Of a stretch of 64,000 nucleotides of DNA, positions 16,370 to 24,734 are shown in pieces. The stretch's first letter is position 1; every line of letters starts with the position of its first letter. The position numbers were made by a program, and so were the translations under genes. The DNA comes from Lysinibacillus_B sp031181585 (GTDB lineage: Bacteria; Bacillota; Bacilli; Bacillales_A; Planococcaceae). Location: the NCBI RefSeq assembly GCF_047301505.1, contig NZ_CP154840.1, positions 2,232,001-2,296,000 of the forward strand, in the 5' to 3' direction. A model generated the notes under the pieces. That model did not search any database, had not been told where the DNA came from, and saw only the letters and a list, made by a program, of their open reading frames with translations.

Positions 16370-17272
16370 CTAAAGTTTTTTAACAATCACCTGTTTTACT
16401 AGAGCTAAGACATCCTGCTGCGTACATAAATCTAATTGGAAGGCTGTTGCACTCCCCGCTGCAACCCCATGCCTAAACGCCTTCTGCCAGTCGCCCGTTT
16501 CACAATACATCGCAACTGTAGCTGCTACGACTGAATCACCCGCACCTACAGTATTCACAACCTTGCCCTTTGGTGCAGCTGCATAATACATATCCTCGGC
16601 ACTAACAAATAAAGCTCCATCGCCCCCAAGTGATACGATGACATGCTGCACACCTAACTCAATGAGCTGCTTCGCATAAGGAATCGCTTCGTCTACCGTT
16701 AATAAAGTAGTACCAAACAGGTCTCCAAGCTCTTCTAAATTTGGCTTCACTAATACAGGTCGATACGGTACGATTTCATACAACACATGACCTGCAATAT
16801 CTGCAACAAGCTGGATACCTTTTCTAGAAAGGATATTGAGTAACGCTGTTAAATCAAAGCCAGTTGGCACTGTGCCTGACAGGACAAACCAATCATTTTC
16901 TTCTAAAAACTCTACCTTCTTCAATAATTGTGCGTACATCTCACTTGTAATTGTCGGTGAAGGACCATTAAGCTCGGTCTCTACATCCGATTTAATTTTC
17001 ACATTGATCCGCGTAATTTCATTTGTCTCTATGAAATCGGTCCTAATGTTCTGCTCCTGCAAAGTTTGCTTTAAGTATGCACCTGTAAAACCACCAACAT
17101 ATCCAAATGCCGTTACTTCTGTTTGAAGTCTACTTAATACGCGTGCAACATTAATGCCCTTGCCGCCCGGTAAATAATTCACTTCAGCTGTTCGATTTAA
17201 TTTCCCTGTTTCGAAATGATCGACATAAGGCGTGTAATCAATAGCTGGTGCAAACGTACAAGTATAAATCAT
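16370..17272 (-). CDS. fruK: 1-phosphofructokinase
   Basis: A 300-residue PfkB-family kinase that converts fructose 1-phosphate and ATP to fructose 1,6-bisphosphate. Signatures are the substrate motif GGKGINVARVLSRL (near residue 37), the LVKPNLEEL segment, and the catalytic VNTVGAGDSVVAA (Asp base). It overlaps the end of fruR by 4 bases, indicating translational coupling, and is followed by fruA. This is the standard inducible fructose operon. Confidence 0.96.
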   Translation of the reverse strand: MIYTCTFAPAIDYTPYVDHFETGKLNRTAEVNYLPGGKGINVARVLSRLQTEVTAFGYVGGFTGAYLKQTLQEQNIRTDFIETNEITRINVKIKSDVETELNGPSPTITSEMYAQLLKKVEFLEENDWFVLSGTVPTGFDLTALLNILSRKGIQLVADIAGHVLYEIVPYRPVLVKPNLEELGDLFGTTLLTVDEAIPYAKQLIELGVQHVIVSLGGDGALFVSAEDMYYAAAPKGKVVNTVGAGDSVVAATVAMYCETGDWQKAFRHGVAAGSATAFQLDLCTQQDVLALVKQVIVKKL

Positions 17273-18042
17273 GCGCGTAACACCTCCGTTTTTTTATCGA
17301 TTTGATCGTATTCTGCATCAGTTAATCCTGCTGTAATTAAAATTGCTTCCTGTAAATCGCCGAATTTCGCAAATTGACTCAATCCAAATTTCGAGCGATC
17401 GGCAACAACATACGCCTGCTTTGACTGCTTAATCGCAAGTCGTTTTAATGTCGCTTCTTCTAAGTCTGCTGTTGTATAGCCTTGCACCTCTGAAAATCCA
17501 TTAGCACCAATAAATGCCCGATCAAAATAATATTCTTGAAGCTGAGAAATTGCCTTAGATCCGATGATAGCTTGCGTTTTCGCCTTCACTTGACCGCCAA
17601 TGATAATAGTTTCAATATTTTGTTCGATTAAAAGCGGCACATGCATTAAACCATTAGTCACAACTTTAACCTGTTTATTCGCGATATGAGGTATAAGATG
17701 TAAAATCGTAGAACCTGCATCTAAATAAATGCATTCACCGAAACGAATATGCTGGGCTGCAAGCTGCATAATTTGCTGCTTTTCAGCTAGCGATTCAACA
17801 GATTTCTCCAGTAAGCTTTTTTCACCAAGCATCGGGTTTCGCAAAGTAGCTCCTCCGTGAAAACGATCTATGAATTGCTTCTTATCAAGCTCAGTTAAGT
17901 CACGGCGTATTGATGACTCCGATGAATTAGTAAATTCAACAAGTTGTTGTAAGGTGGCCGTACCATATTGCCGCAAATACGCTAAAATTTGCTGTTGACG
18001 TTCTGTAAAAATAATCGTAATCACCTTCTCACTAAACACCAT
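17269..18042 (-). CDS. fruR: DeoR-family fructose operon repressor FruR
   Basis: A regulator of up to 257 residues with an N-terminal DeoR helix-turn-helix (TERQQQILAYLRQYGTATLQQLVEFTNSSESSIRRDL) and a C-terminal sugar-phosphate-binding domain (YLDAGSTILHLIPHI, GANGFS, TADLEEATLKRLAI). It probably releases DNA when fructose 1-phosphate binds. The ATG at 18042 has no ribosome site; AAGGTGA at 18027-18021 points instead to an AUU codon at 18012 or 18015, which would give the usual short M-x-TER start. It is the first gene of the fru operon and diverges from ptsH. Confidence 0.93.
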   Translation of the reverse strand: MVFSEKVITIIFTERQQQILAYLRQYGTATLQQLVEFTNSSESSIRRDLTELDKKQFIDRFHGGATLRNPMLGEKSLLEKSVESLAEKQQIMQLAAQHIRFGECIYLDAGSTILHLIPHIANKQVKVVTNGLMHVPLLIEQNIETIIIGGQVKAKTQAIIGSKAISQLQEYYFDRAFIGANGFSEVQGYTTADLEEATLKRLAIKQSKQAYVVADRSKFGLSQFAKFGDLQEAILITAGLTDAEYDQIDKKTEVLRA

Positions 18043-18078
18043 AAAAAATGAAAATATGGAGTTGTTATTAGTTTTAAG

Positions 18079-18110
18079 TTGATTTTAAACGAAACATTCT
18101 GTAAAATCAA
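18079..18110. promoter_or_regulatory. Candidate FruR operator in the fruR/ptsH intergenic region
   Basis: A perfect 9-bp inverted repeat TTGATTTTA / TAAAATCAA with a 14-base spacer lies between the divergent genes. One repressor could control both directions. Confidence 0.5.
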
Positions 18111-18193
18111 TCATATATCGTTCACAAACGTTCAAATTGTTAATGTTATATCAACAAAACAATCAAATTCATTCAAAAATGGAGGTTTTTAGT

Positions 18194-18457
18194 ATGTCAC
18201 AAAAAACATTTACAATCAAAAGCAAGGAAGGGTTACACGCACGTCCAGCAAGTGCATTAGTAAAGGTAGCAGCCGGTTTCTCTTCTGAAATTTTCTTACA
18301 ATACGGTGAGAAAAACGTGAACTTGAAATCAATTTTAGGCGTTATGTCACTTGGCGTACCAGCAGGCGGAGAAATTACAATTACAGCAACTGGTTCTGAT
18401 GAAGAAGTAGCTCTACAGCAATTAGACGCAATTTTAACAGAGCAAGGACTGATTTAA
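18194..18457 (+). CDS. ptsH: Phosphocarrier protein HPr
   Basis: An 87-residue cytosolic PTS phosphocarrier. Phospho-His15 lies in GLHARPAS. The regulatory Ser46 site, NLKSILGVMSLGV, is present, so HPr kinase control and CcpA co-repression are possible. Start ATG 18194 follows GGAGGTTTTT; an upstream frame to 18137 has no ribosome site. It overlaps ptsI by one base. HPr and enzyme I beside a fructose operon, with no glucose permease here, suggests that fructose is a main PTS sugar. Confidence 0.97.
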   Translation: MSQKTFTIKSKEGLHARPASALVKVAAGFSSEIFLQYGEKNVNLKSILGVMSLGVPAGGEITITATGSDEEVALQQLDAILTEQGLI

Positions 18458-20142
18458 TGAAAATTCAAGGAATTGCCGCTGCAAGTGGAATTTCGATTGC
18501 AAAAATCGTAAAGTTTGAGCCTGCAACAATACTTGAGCAAACAGAAATTGGTACAACTGAACAGGAATTAGCTAAGCTAACGCAAGCAATAGAAGATTCA
18601 AAAATCGATTTAAAGCAGCTTGAAGCCCAAACAGCTGTACGTTTAGGAGCATCTGAAGCAGAAGTTTTCGGTGCACATTTACTTGTATTGCAGGACCCTG
18701 AATATATTGGTGGTATTGAAGCACTTATTCAAGAAGGAAGTGGTGCTACACAGGCGATTGAAGCGGTTCAAAATCAATTTGTGACGCTTTTCTTAGCACT
18801 GGATGATGAGTATATGAAGGAACGTGCAGCAGATATAAACGACGTTTCACAACGATTAATGCGCAAGGTAACAGGCACAAATGAAAGCGTTTCCGACTAT
18901 AAAGAACCTACTATTTTAGTGGCCCATGATTTAACACCTTCAGATACCGCAAAATTGAATGCAGAATTCACGCATGGATTTATCACGGAAAAAGGAGGTA
19001 AAACTTCGCACTCTGCCATTTTCGCACGCTCATTGCAAATTCCAGCTATTGTCGGTGCTACAGGCATCATGTCTGAAGTGCAAAGTGGTGATATCGCCAT
19101 TATGAATGGTGAGACAGGCGAAATTTTTATTAACCCAACGGCCGAGCAACTTGAACATTATAAGGCGCTTAGGCAAGTTCAACTTGAAAAACGCCAAGGT
19201 TTACAGGCTTTATTGCATGAAAAAACAGTAACGAAAGATGGGCATCATGTCGAACTTGCTGCAAACATAGGAAGCTTAGACGATGCTAAGAAAGCACTTG
19301 AGCAAGGTGCAGAAGGCGTTGGCTTATTTCGAACAGAATTTCTGTACTTAGAGCGAGACACTGCGCCTACTGAACAAGAACAGTTCGAAATTTATCGTGA
19401 TGTTTTAACAGTTATGGGTGAACGCCCAGTCGTGGTACGCACACTTGATATCGGCGGCGACAAAGCTATCCCATATTTAAATATGCCAAAAGAGGACAAT
19501 CCATTTTTAGGCTTACGTGCTATTCGTTTGTGCTTCGCAAACGAAGATCTATTCCGTACACAGCTTCGAGCATTACTACGTGCGAGTAGCTACGGTAACT
19601 TAAAAATTATGTTTCCGATGATTTCGTCAATCGATGAATTCCGCCAAGCTAAGCAGTGGCTGGATGAGGAAAAAGAAGTATTATTGGAACAAGATGTAGA
19701 AGTAAGTGACTTCGAAATCGGCATCATGGTTGAAATTCCGAGTGCAGCCATTTTATCACCTGTTTTTGCTATGGAAGTTGACTTCTTCTCAATCGGCACA
19801 AATGACTTAATCCAATATACATTGGCAGCTGATCGAATGAATGAAACCATTTCACATTTATATGAACCATTTCACCCTGCAATTGTAGCGCTTGTGAAGC
19901 TTGTAATTGATAGCGCCCATGCACAGGGGAAATGGGTTGGCATGTGCGGGGAAATGGCCGGAGATTCTGCCGCGATTCCTTTACTTGTCGCACTTGGTCT
20001 CGATGAATTTTCAATGAGTGCGCCATCGGTTTTAGCTGCGCGCAAGCAAATTAACATATTATCGAAGGACGCGCTACAAGAAAAGTTACAGCAAACATTA
20101 CAGCAATCTACCGCAGAAGGCATACGCGCTATTTGGCACTAA
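18457..20142 (+). CDS. ptsI: PTS enzyme I (phosphoenolpyruvate-protein phosphotransferase)
   Basis: A 561-residue enzyme that passes phosphate from phosphoenolpyruvate to HPr. The swivelling His is His185 in GGKTSHSAIFARSLQIPAI. The PEP-binding barrel includes GLFRTEFLYLERDTAPTE, GGDKAIPYLNMP, and MCGEMAGD with the catalytic Cys near 501. Its length matches the B. subtilis and staphylococcal enzymes. Its TAATG junction with ptsH indicates coupling. A strong terminator follows. Confidence 0.97.
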   Translation: MKIQGIAAASGISIAKIVKFEPATILEQTEIGTTEQELAKLTQAIEDSKIDLKQLEAQTAVRLGASEAEVFGAHLLVLQDPEYIGGIEALIQEGSGATQAIEAVQNQFVTLFLALDDEYMKERAADINDVSQRLMRKVTGTNESVSDYKEPTILVAHDLTPSDTAKLNAEFTHGFITEKGGKTSHSAIFARSLQIPAIVGATGIMSEVQSGDIAIMNGETGEIFINPTAEQLEHYKALRQVQLEKRQGLQALLHEKTVTKDGHHVELAANIGSLDDAKKALEQGAEGVGLFRTEFLYLERDTAPTEQEQFEIYRDVLTVMGERPVVVRTLDIGGDKAIPYLNMPKEDNPFLGLRAIRLCFANEDLFRTQLRALLRASSYGNLKIMFPMISSIDEFRQAKQWLDEEKEVLLEQDVEVSDFEIGIMVEIPSAAILSPVFAMEVDFFSIGTNDLIQYTLAADRMNETISHLYEPFHPAIVALVKLVIDSAHAQGKWVGMCGEMAGDSAAIPLLVALGLDEFSMSAPSVLAARKQINILSKDALQEKLQQTLQQSTAEGIRAIWH

Positions 20143-20149
20143 ACAAATC

Positions 20150-20193
20150 AAACCCATCCAGGTACAGTTCCCTTGTACCTGGATGGGTTTTCT
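20150..20193 (+). terminator. Terminator of ptsHI
   Basis: Perfect 14-bp stem ACCCATCCAGGTAC / GTACCTGGATGGGT then TTTCTATTT. Confidence 0.92.
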
Positions 20194-20240
20194 ATTTCAC
20201 GAGCAATTGGTATGGTTTCCAAATAAAAATATGGGGTATT

Positions 20241-20315
20241 TTACGCCGAGTAAGGATATTGCTCGCTAATGATTTCTTGGCGAATCATGGCTTTACGTTG
20301 TTCGTTTGTAGACAC
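20241..20315 (-). CDS. Possible 24-residue small protein
   Basis: A GTG-started frame, MSTNEQRKAMIRQEIISEQY plus four residues, with a GGGGTG site eight bases upstream. The charged helical sequence looks like real coding, but no family is known to me. The rest of 20194-20556 shows nothing recognisable. Confidence 0.25.
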   Translation of the reverse strand: MSTNEQRKAMIRQEIISEQYPYSA

Positions 20316-20556
20316 GGCTTCACACCCCATCTTTCGTCATTTTCTGTTTTATTATAAGAATAGTAACCGGCCGCCATATTTTTTATTATCTTTATTCCTC
20401 TTCGTAAATAAATCTACGGAACGTAATCAATAAGGTTGCATATTTTTCCTACAATACAATTGTGTCGATTTCTATACAAAATATACAAAAGTTAGGCTGC
20501 TTAACGCCAATAGAATTTGGTCGCCAAGTAGCCTAATAGTGATGTTTTCTGTTTGT

Positions 20557-20825
20557 TTATAATTGAATAAATTGTTGTGTCCAATAATAGCCATCTTCAA
20601 CAAAACCTACACCAATATGTGTGTAATTTGCATTCATAATGTTTTGATAGTGTCCTGGTGATACCATCCAGGCTTGTACTACTTGGTTAGAAGGTGTATT
20701 TACAGGTGCCTCTACTTATTGGGAGTTTGAAGGTGCTTTTGTATTATTGTTATTTGTTACCGGTGTAGCTTTTTTGCTGGTGCTTTAGGTGCATTAACCT
20801 CTTTTTCTACTTTATTAGAGATTAT
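20557..20825 (-). pseudogene. Relic of a CAP/SCP-domain secreted protein
   Basis: The minus strand reads NTPSNQVVQAWMVSPGHYQN then IMNANYTHIGVGFVEDGYYW then TQQFIQL-stop, the last third of a CAP domain very like the end of the intact SLH-CAP gene at 48.0-49.0 kb. Upstream a Pro/Asn-rich linker is broken by a stop and a frameshift (KKATPVTNNNNTKAPSNSQ-stop), and the N-terminus is absent. Confidence 0.75.
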
Positions 20826-20835
20826 AGGTCATATT

Positions 20836-21148
20836 CCTCTATATAAATTAAAAGTTGTAGTTGGTGCAGGCAGTAGAAATTTTGGCCCTTGCTCCCTTTT
20901 CTGTTACGCCTGAGTAGCAGAAAAAGGAATTGGGAGTCAATTAATATATGCTGCGTAAAAAAACGCCAAAGAGCTTGGTAATCACTCAGTAATTGTTTTA
21001 GGTCATAAAGATTATTATCAGAAGTTTTGTTTTAAACGTGCTAGCTTGTGGAATATACAAGCCCCAATTGAAGTGCCTGATGTAGTAATTAAAGCTCTCG
21101 AAAATATGCAAGGTGTCATTCATTACTCGAAAGCTTTCCTAGAGTAAA
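20836..21148 (+). pseudogene. Relic of a YhbS-like GNAT acetyltransferase
   Basis: Readable fragments LLLAPFSVTPE-stop-QKKGIGSQLIYAA and then NAKELGNHSVIVLGHKDYYQ, KFCFKRASLWNIQAPIEVPD match the second half of YhbS-type acetyltransferases. The conserved acetyl-CoA loop is interrupted by a stop, and the first half is missing. Confidence 0.7.
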
Positions 21149-21159
21149 GCTTTGATTAT

Positions 21160-21200
21160 AAAAAAGAGGTTGTCCAAAACTACGGATTGCCTCTTTTTTA
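21160..21200 (+). terminator. Terminator after the GNAT relic
   Basis: Stem AAAAAGAGG / CCTCTTTTTT; the TTGTCC...GGATTG pairing extends it. Confidence 0.75.
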
Positions 21201-21300
21201 TTTAAATAAAGGATTTTTCTAAAAATAATTTAGTGGTATGATGGTTAAGTTTGCATCTACTCTATGACACAATTCCATTTATCGAAGAAAAGAGGTATTT

Positions 21301-22491
21301 ATGCAGCCCACAAAATTATCTAAGCAACATTGGTTGCTCATTTTCACACTTACTTTATTAACATTTGTTCTTGGGACAAGCGAATTTATTATTGTCGGCA
21401 TATTAACCGATATTTCTTCAAGTCTTCATATACCAAATGCAAAAGCAGGTACACTCGTTTCGGCGTTTGCCATTACCTTTGCCATCGCAACACCAATAGT
21501 GATGTCAGCAACAAGTCATTTTCCGAAGCGTAAATGGATGTTATTTTTAATAGGTTCTTTCATCGTATTAAATGCTTTGTGCGTAATTTCAACAAGTTAT
21601 ATGATGCTGCTTGTACTTCGAATTATAAAAGCGATTGTAACAGGCGTATTAATTTCCTTAGCTATGATTGTTGCAAGTGAAACTATGCCCATCGAAAAGC
21701 GTGGAATTGCGATATCATTCATTTTCGGTGGTTTTACACTAGCAAATGTCGTTGGTGTGCCACTTGGTACTATTATTTCCGATTGGTACGGCTGGAATGC
21801 CACTTTTATGTTTACTACTTTGCTAGGTGGTTTGGCATTTTTGACATCCTATTTCGTCTTGCCCCATAAGCTTAGCCAAATACGCAGTTCGATACGAGAC
21901 CAATTTTCTTTATTGACTAAGCCAAGGATTTTAATGGCCTTTTTCATTCCTGCTCTCGGGTTTGGTGCAACTTATACGGTCTTTACTTTCCTTGTTCCTA
22001 TTTTGAAAGGAATGGAAGTACCAAGTCAGTCAATTAGTTTAATCTTATTTGGATACGGATTTATCTCGATATTCAGTAATATCCTTGCCGGTAAGATTGC
22101 CGGCTTTAATGCAATTGGTCGGCTTCGATTTGTTTTTCTCATACAAGCTGTTGTTCTAACAAGTTTATATTGGACTTCAAATCATTATGTATTAGGAATG
22201 GTTAACATTGGTATGATGTCGTTAACAGCCATCCTTTTAACAACATCTACTCAGCTTTATTTAATTGACCTCGCTGGCATTTATCAGCCTAAAGCAACAG
22301 GACTTGCTGCTTCACTAATGCCAGTAGCAAGTAACTTAGGTATCGCATTTGGATCTGCACTCGGCGGATTTGTATACTATCAAGGTAATTTAATGGATGT
22401 AGCATGGGTTGGCGGGATCGTTGCAGTCTGTGCAAGTGTACTAACGTTCATTAGTTATTATTTAGACCTGAAACAAAAGAAATTAGCATAA
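21301..22491 (+). CDS. MFS exporter (DHA1 family)
   Basis: A 396-residue twelve-span inner-membrane transporter of the major facilitator superfamily, drug:proton antiporter-1 type. It begins with the hallmark TSEFIIVGILTDISSSLHI of sugar/nucleoside/drug efflux permeases such as AraJ/NepI/YdhP, and has the loop FPKRKWM and the helix-5 motif GGFTLANVVGVPLGT. The substrate cannot be deduced. ATG 21301 follows AAGAGGTA. It has its own terminator and no linked regulator. Confidence 0.92.
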   Translation: MQPTKLSKQHWLLIFTLTLLTFVLGTSEFIIVGILTDISSSLHIPNAKAGTLVSAFAITFAIATPIVMSATSHFPKRKWMLFLIGSFIVLNALCVISTSYMMLLVLRIIKAIVTGVLISLAMIVASETMPIEKRGIAISFIFGGFTLANVVGVPLGTIISDWYGWNATFMFTTLLGGLAFLTSYFVLPHKLSQIRSSIRDQFSLLTKPRILMAFFIPALGFGATYTVFTFLVPILKGMEVPSQSISLILFGYGFISIFSNILAGKIAGFNAIGRLRFVFLIQAVVLTSLYWTSNHYVLGMVNIGMMSLTAILLTTSTQLYLIDLAGIYQPKATGLAASLMPVASNLGIAFGSALGGFVYYQGNLMDVAWVGGIVAVCASVLTFISYYLDLKQKKLA

Positions 22492-22500
22492 ATCCTGTTG

Positions 22501-22543
22501 AAAAAAGTATTAGGAACATATAGTTGTTCCCTAATACTTTTTT
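22501..22543 (+). terminator. Terminator of the MFS gene
   Basis: Stem AAAAAGTATTAGGAAC / GTTCCCTAATACTTTTTT, nearly perfect. Confidence 0.9.
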
Positions 22544-22664
22544 ATGATTAGGTATACCGTTACTCCTATTAATTAGCGGTTCCTCATATGATTAGTATCA
22601 TAGTGTATGTTCATTTTGATTTTATTCAAGCCCTTATCAATTTTGAAAATTAACGTATGAAAAA

Positions 22665-22888
22665 GCAGAGGATATAATCGCAGCTGCAAAACGTAACCCA
22701 TTTCAGTCAACCCTTTTTCATAGCCTGCTTGTCAATCTGAATATATAGATTTACTTCAAGCATACCACCAACAGCTTTCTACGTTGGAGCGTGAGATTGA
22801 TCAGTTAGCGGTACAACTTGAAGAATATAAACTACTCCAAACAATTCCCGGTGTAGGTGAAAAAATCGCTGCAACGATTTTTTCTGAA
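22665..22888 (+). mobile_element. IS110-family transposase fragment
   Basis: Translation gives LLQAYHQQLSTLEREIDQLA then VQLEEYKLLQTIPGVGEKIA then ATIFSEI. This is the segment leading into the Transposase_20 domain (LLxxIPGVGxxTAxxIxSEI). The DEDD catalytic domain and the rest are missing. A frameshift separates an earlier piece, AAAKRNPFQS. It stops abruptly 3 bases before the stop codon of the convergent SDR gene. Confidence 0.75.
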
Positions 22889-22891
22889 ATC

Positions 22892-23653
22892 CTAATCCAT
22901 AACAAGACCACCATCAACGACTAAATTTTGCCCAGTGATAGCACATCCCCAAGGTGATGCAAAGAATAAAGCCACGTCTGCTAACTCTTTTGGTGTTGTC
23001 ACTCTTTGTAACGGTGTTGCAGCTTCAATCATTTGAAATACTTCTGCTGTCGTAACTTTACTCGCATCCGTTTGTTTTAAGAGTCCGCCAGACATCATAT
23101 TGACTGTAATGCCATACGCACCTAACTCTTTGGCCATGTTACGTGTAAATCCGAGCAATGCTGCTTTAGCTGTTGTATATTCATGATAAGCTACTACGGG
23201 ATGCTGAAATAAATTTGTCCCAATATTTATAATTCGACCAAATCCCAGGTCCTTCATATCCTGAACACATGCTTGAATACTATTCAAAGCACCCTTAATC
23301 GTTCCTTCAAATTGCTTATTGTAATCAGTCCATTGAAGGTCAAACACATTTTTTTGCGAAAGTGGATTAAATTCGAAATCAATCAACGCATTATTGACTA
23401 TGGTTGTAATCGGCGTATGAAAATGTTGCTTTGCTGTTTCGACCAGTTGCTGCACTTCTTGTTGATTGCGTATATCTGCTTGTAAAGCGATAACCTGAGG
23501 ACCCAAACTTTGCGCTAAACGCGTTGCTTTTTCCTCGCTTTTATAATAATTCAGTACGACATTAGCCCCCTCCTTAACAAAAGCTTTAACGAGTTCTTCT
23601 CCAACGCCTCTACTTGCACCTGTAACTAAAACGGTTTGTTCATGTAGTTTCAT
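22892..23653 (-). CDS. SDR oxidoreductase under TPP riboswitch control
   Basis: A 253-residue short-chain dehydrogenase annotated in relatives as 3-oxoacyl-ACP reductase. The cofactor motif is TGASRGVG (residues 11-18). The catalytic Tyr and Lys are in YHEYTTAKAA. The usual SDR Ser is replaced in the IINIGTNLFQHP stretch, so catalysis may differ. It ends in GQNLVVDGGLVMD. It lies behind two TPP aptamers, so a role in thiamine or thiazole/pyrimidine metabolism is likelier than fatty acid synthesis. From memory, a TPP-regulated SDR called oarX has been described; I cannot verify that this is it. The ribosome site GGGGAAAT overlaps the preceding short ORF. Confidence 0.9.
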   Translation of the reverse strand: MKLHEQTVLVTGASRGVGEELVKAFVKEGANVVLNYYKSEEKATRLAQSLGPQVIALQADIRNQQEVQQLVETAKQHFHTPITTIVNNALIDFEFNPLSQKNVFDLQWTDYNKQFEGTIKGALNSIQACVQDMKDLGFGRIINIGTNLFQHPVVAYHEYTTAKAALLGFTRNMAKELGAYGITVNMMSGGLLKQTDASKVTTAEVFQMIEAATPLQRVTTPKELADVALFFASPWGCAITGQNLVVDGGLVMD

Positions 23654-23665
23654 TATAATTTCCCC

Positions 23666-23767
23666 TTACTTAATTTTTGTAAAGTTGTTTGGGACCCGGA
23701 ATTTTGTAAAGAACGGAAACGACAGTAAAGATATCTGCACCTTTTCGAACTTTTTACAAAACCCCAT
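23666..23767 (-). CDS. 33-residue ORF between the TPP riboswitches and the SDR
   Basis: ATG 23767 has an excellent site, GAGGAGG, at the right distance. The product is MGFCKKFEKVQISLLSFPFF followed by 13 basic/aromatic residues. It stops 12 bases before the SDR start, so its translation could feed ribosomes into the SDR. No family is recognised. It may be a leader peptide or the stump of a lost thiamine gene. Confidence 0.5.
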   Translation of the reverse strand: MGFCKKFEKVQISLLSFPFFTKFRVPNNFTKIK

Positions 23768-23799
23768 ACAGTTTCCTCCTCACTAGATAGACGTAAGTG

Positions 23800-23830
23800 C
23801 AAAAAAACGTCCCTATTAATATAGAGACGC
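23800..23830 (-). terminator. Terminator of the gene-proximal TPP riboswitch
   Basis: Minus-strand stem GCGTCTCTAT / ATAGGGACGT with one mismatch followed by a run of Ts, directly after the aptamer. Confidence 0.8.
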
Positions 23831-23855
23831 CCAAAAAAGTGTATACTACACCTAT

Positions 23856-23939
23856 AATTGCTCCCTACGTCAGTGTTAACTGTCAGGTTCTAAGGGTCAG
23901 GTTTTAACCTTCTCAACACAACTGTGTCCCCCTGCAATT
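23856..23939 (-). promoter_or_regulatory. TPP riboswitch aptamer, gene-proximal copy
   Basis: The minus strand carries the THI-box hallmarks: GTTGAGAAGG (CUGAGA-type), ACCCTTAGAACCTGACAG and GACGTAGGGA, closed by P1 AATTGC / GCAATT. With the downstream terminator it should stop transcription when thiamine pyrophosphate binds. Confidence 0.92.
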
Positions 23940-23951
23940 AAAGTATTTGCA

Positions 23952-23982
23952 TAAGAAAAGCTCCACGTAAATTACGCGGAGC
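23952..23982 (-). terminator. Terminator of the distal TPP riboswitch
   Basis: Minus-strand stem GCTCCGCGTAA / TTACGTGGAGC (one mismatch) followed by TTTTCTT, placed between the two aptamers. Confidence 0.8.
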
Positions 23983-24011
23983 CATAGTAAGTACAGGAAA
24001 ATAATATGTAC

Positions 24012-24092
24012 TTTGCTCCCTACGTCCGTATTAACGGTCAGGTTCTAAGGGTCAGGTTTTACCTTCTCAACACAACTGTGTCCCCCTGCAAA
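24012..24092 (-). promoter_or_regulatory. TPP riboswitch aptamer, distal copy
   Basis: Nearly the same sequence as the proximal aptamer, including GTTGAGAAGG, ACCCTTAGAACCTGACCG and GGACGTAGGGA, with P1 TTTGC / GCAAA. Each aptamer has its own terminator, so the gene is read only if both fail to bind. Confidence 0.92.
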
Positions 24093-24321
24093 TGCATTTA
24101 ATTAGCTTGATTCTATCAAAGTTCGCTGTTATTAACAAGTACATTTTAAACTTAAATACTACATCCTTACAAGCAGCCAACAATTGTCCCAATCAATCGT
24201 TTGTAACCTTTCATAAGAGAGATATTAATAATATAACTCTATACCAGAAAGTCAAGCACTTGTCCTAAATCACTTAAAGTTTAAAAGGATATACTGTTCC
24301 ATGCTCAGACTAACACTAATA

Positions 24322-24561
24322 TTAATTTCGTAATTTTTTTATAAAAGTGTAACGATCCGCACTTACAAAACTACAGTCAGGAACTAAAGGGGCATTGCGA
24401 AGCTTTAAAGCAAATTTATTCAAAATTGGTGTAATCTCAGCACGTCTACTCTCATCGATAGCATATTCTAAACCATATTTATAAATATCGGGTTTAATTT
24501 CTACTGTCTGCTCAGCATACTTAGGGTTATACTTAATTATCTTGAATTGTTGCTGCTCCAA
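24322..24561 (-). CDS. Hypothetical 79-residue protein
   Basis: A TTG-started frame (MEQQQFKIIKYNPKYAEQTV and so on) with AGGGG seven bases upstream. It has mixed charge and no signal or membrane span. I recognise no family. It sits between the TPP leader and the ars cluster, with an AT-rich gap on each side (24093-24321 holds nothing recognisable). It could be the remnant of a longer gene. Confidence 0.45.
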   Translation of the reverse strand: MEQQQFKIIKYNPKYAEQTVEIKPDIYKYGLEYAIDESRRAEITPILNKFALKLRNAPLVPDCSFVSADRYTFIKKLRN

Positions 24562-24734
24562 AGTAAAACCCCTATCAGATTCTACTTAGAAATAAGTATA
24601 TTCCTATCAATTCCATGTATTTACCTGCATAATTTCACCTTTTATTTCTAATTAACTATCAAAGCACACGTATAGGTAAATATCTCGTCTATCATCCTGC
24701 ATGTTAACACTTAAAAAGCTAGTCAACCAGCCGC

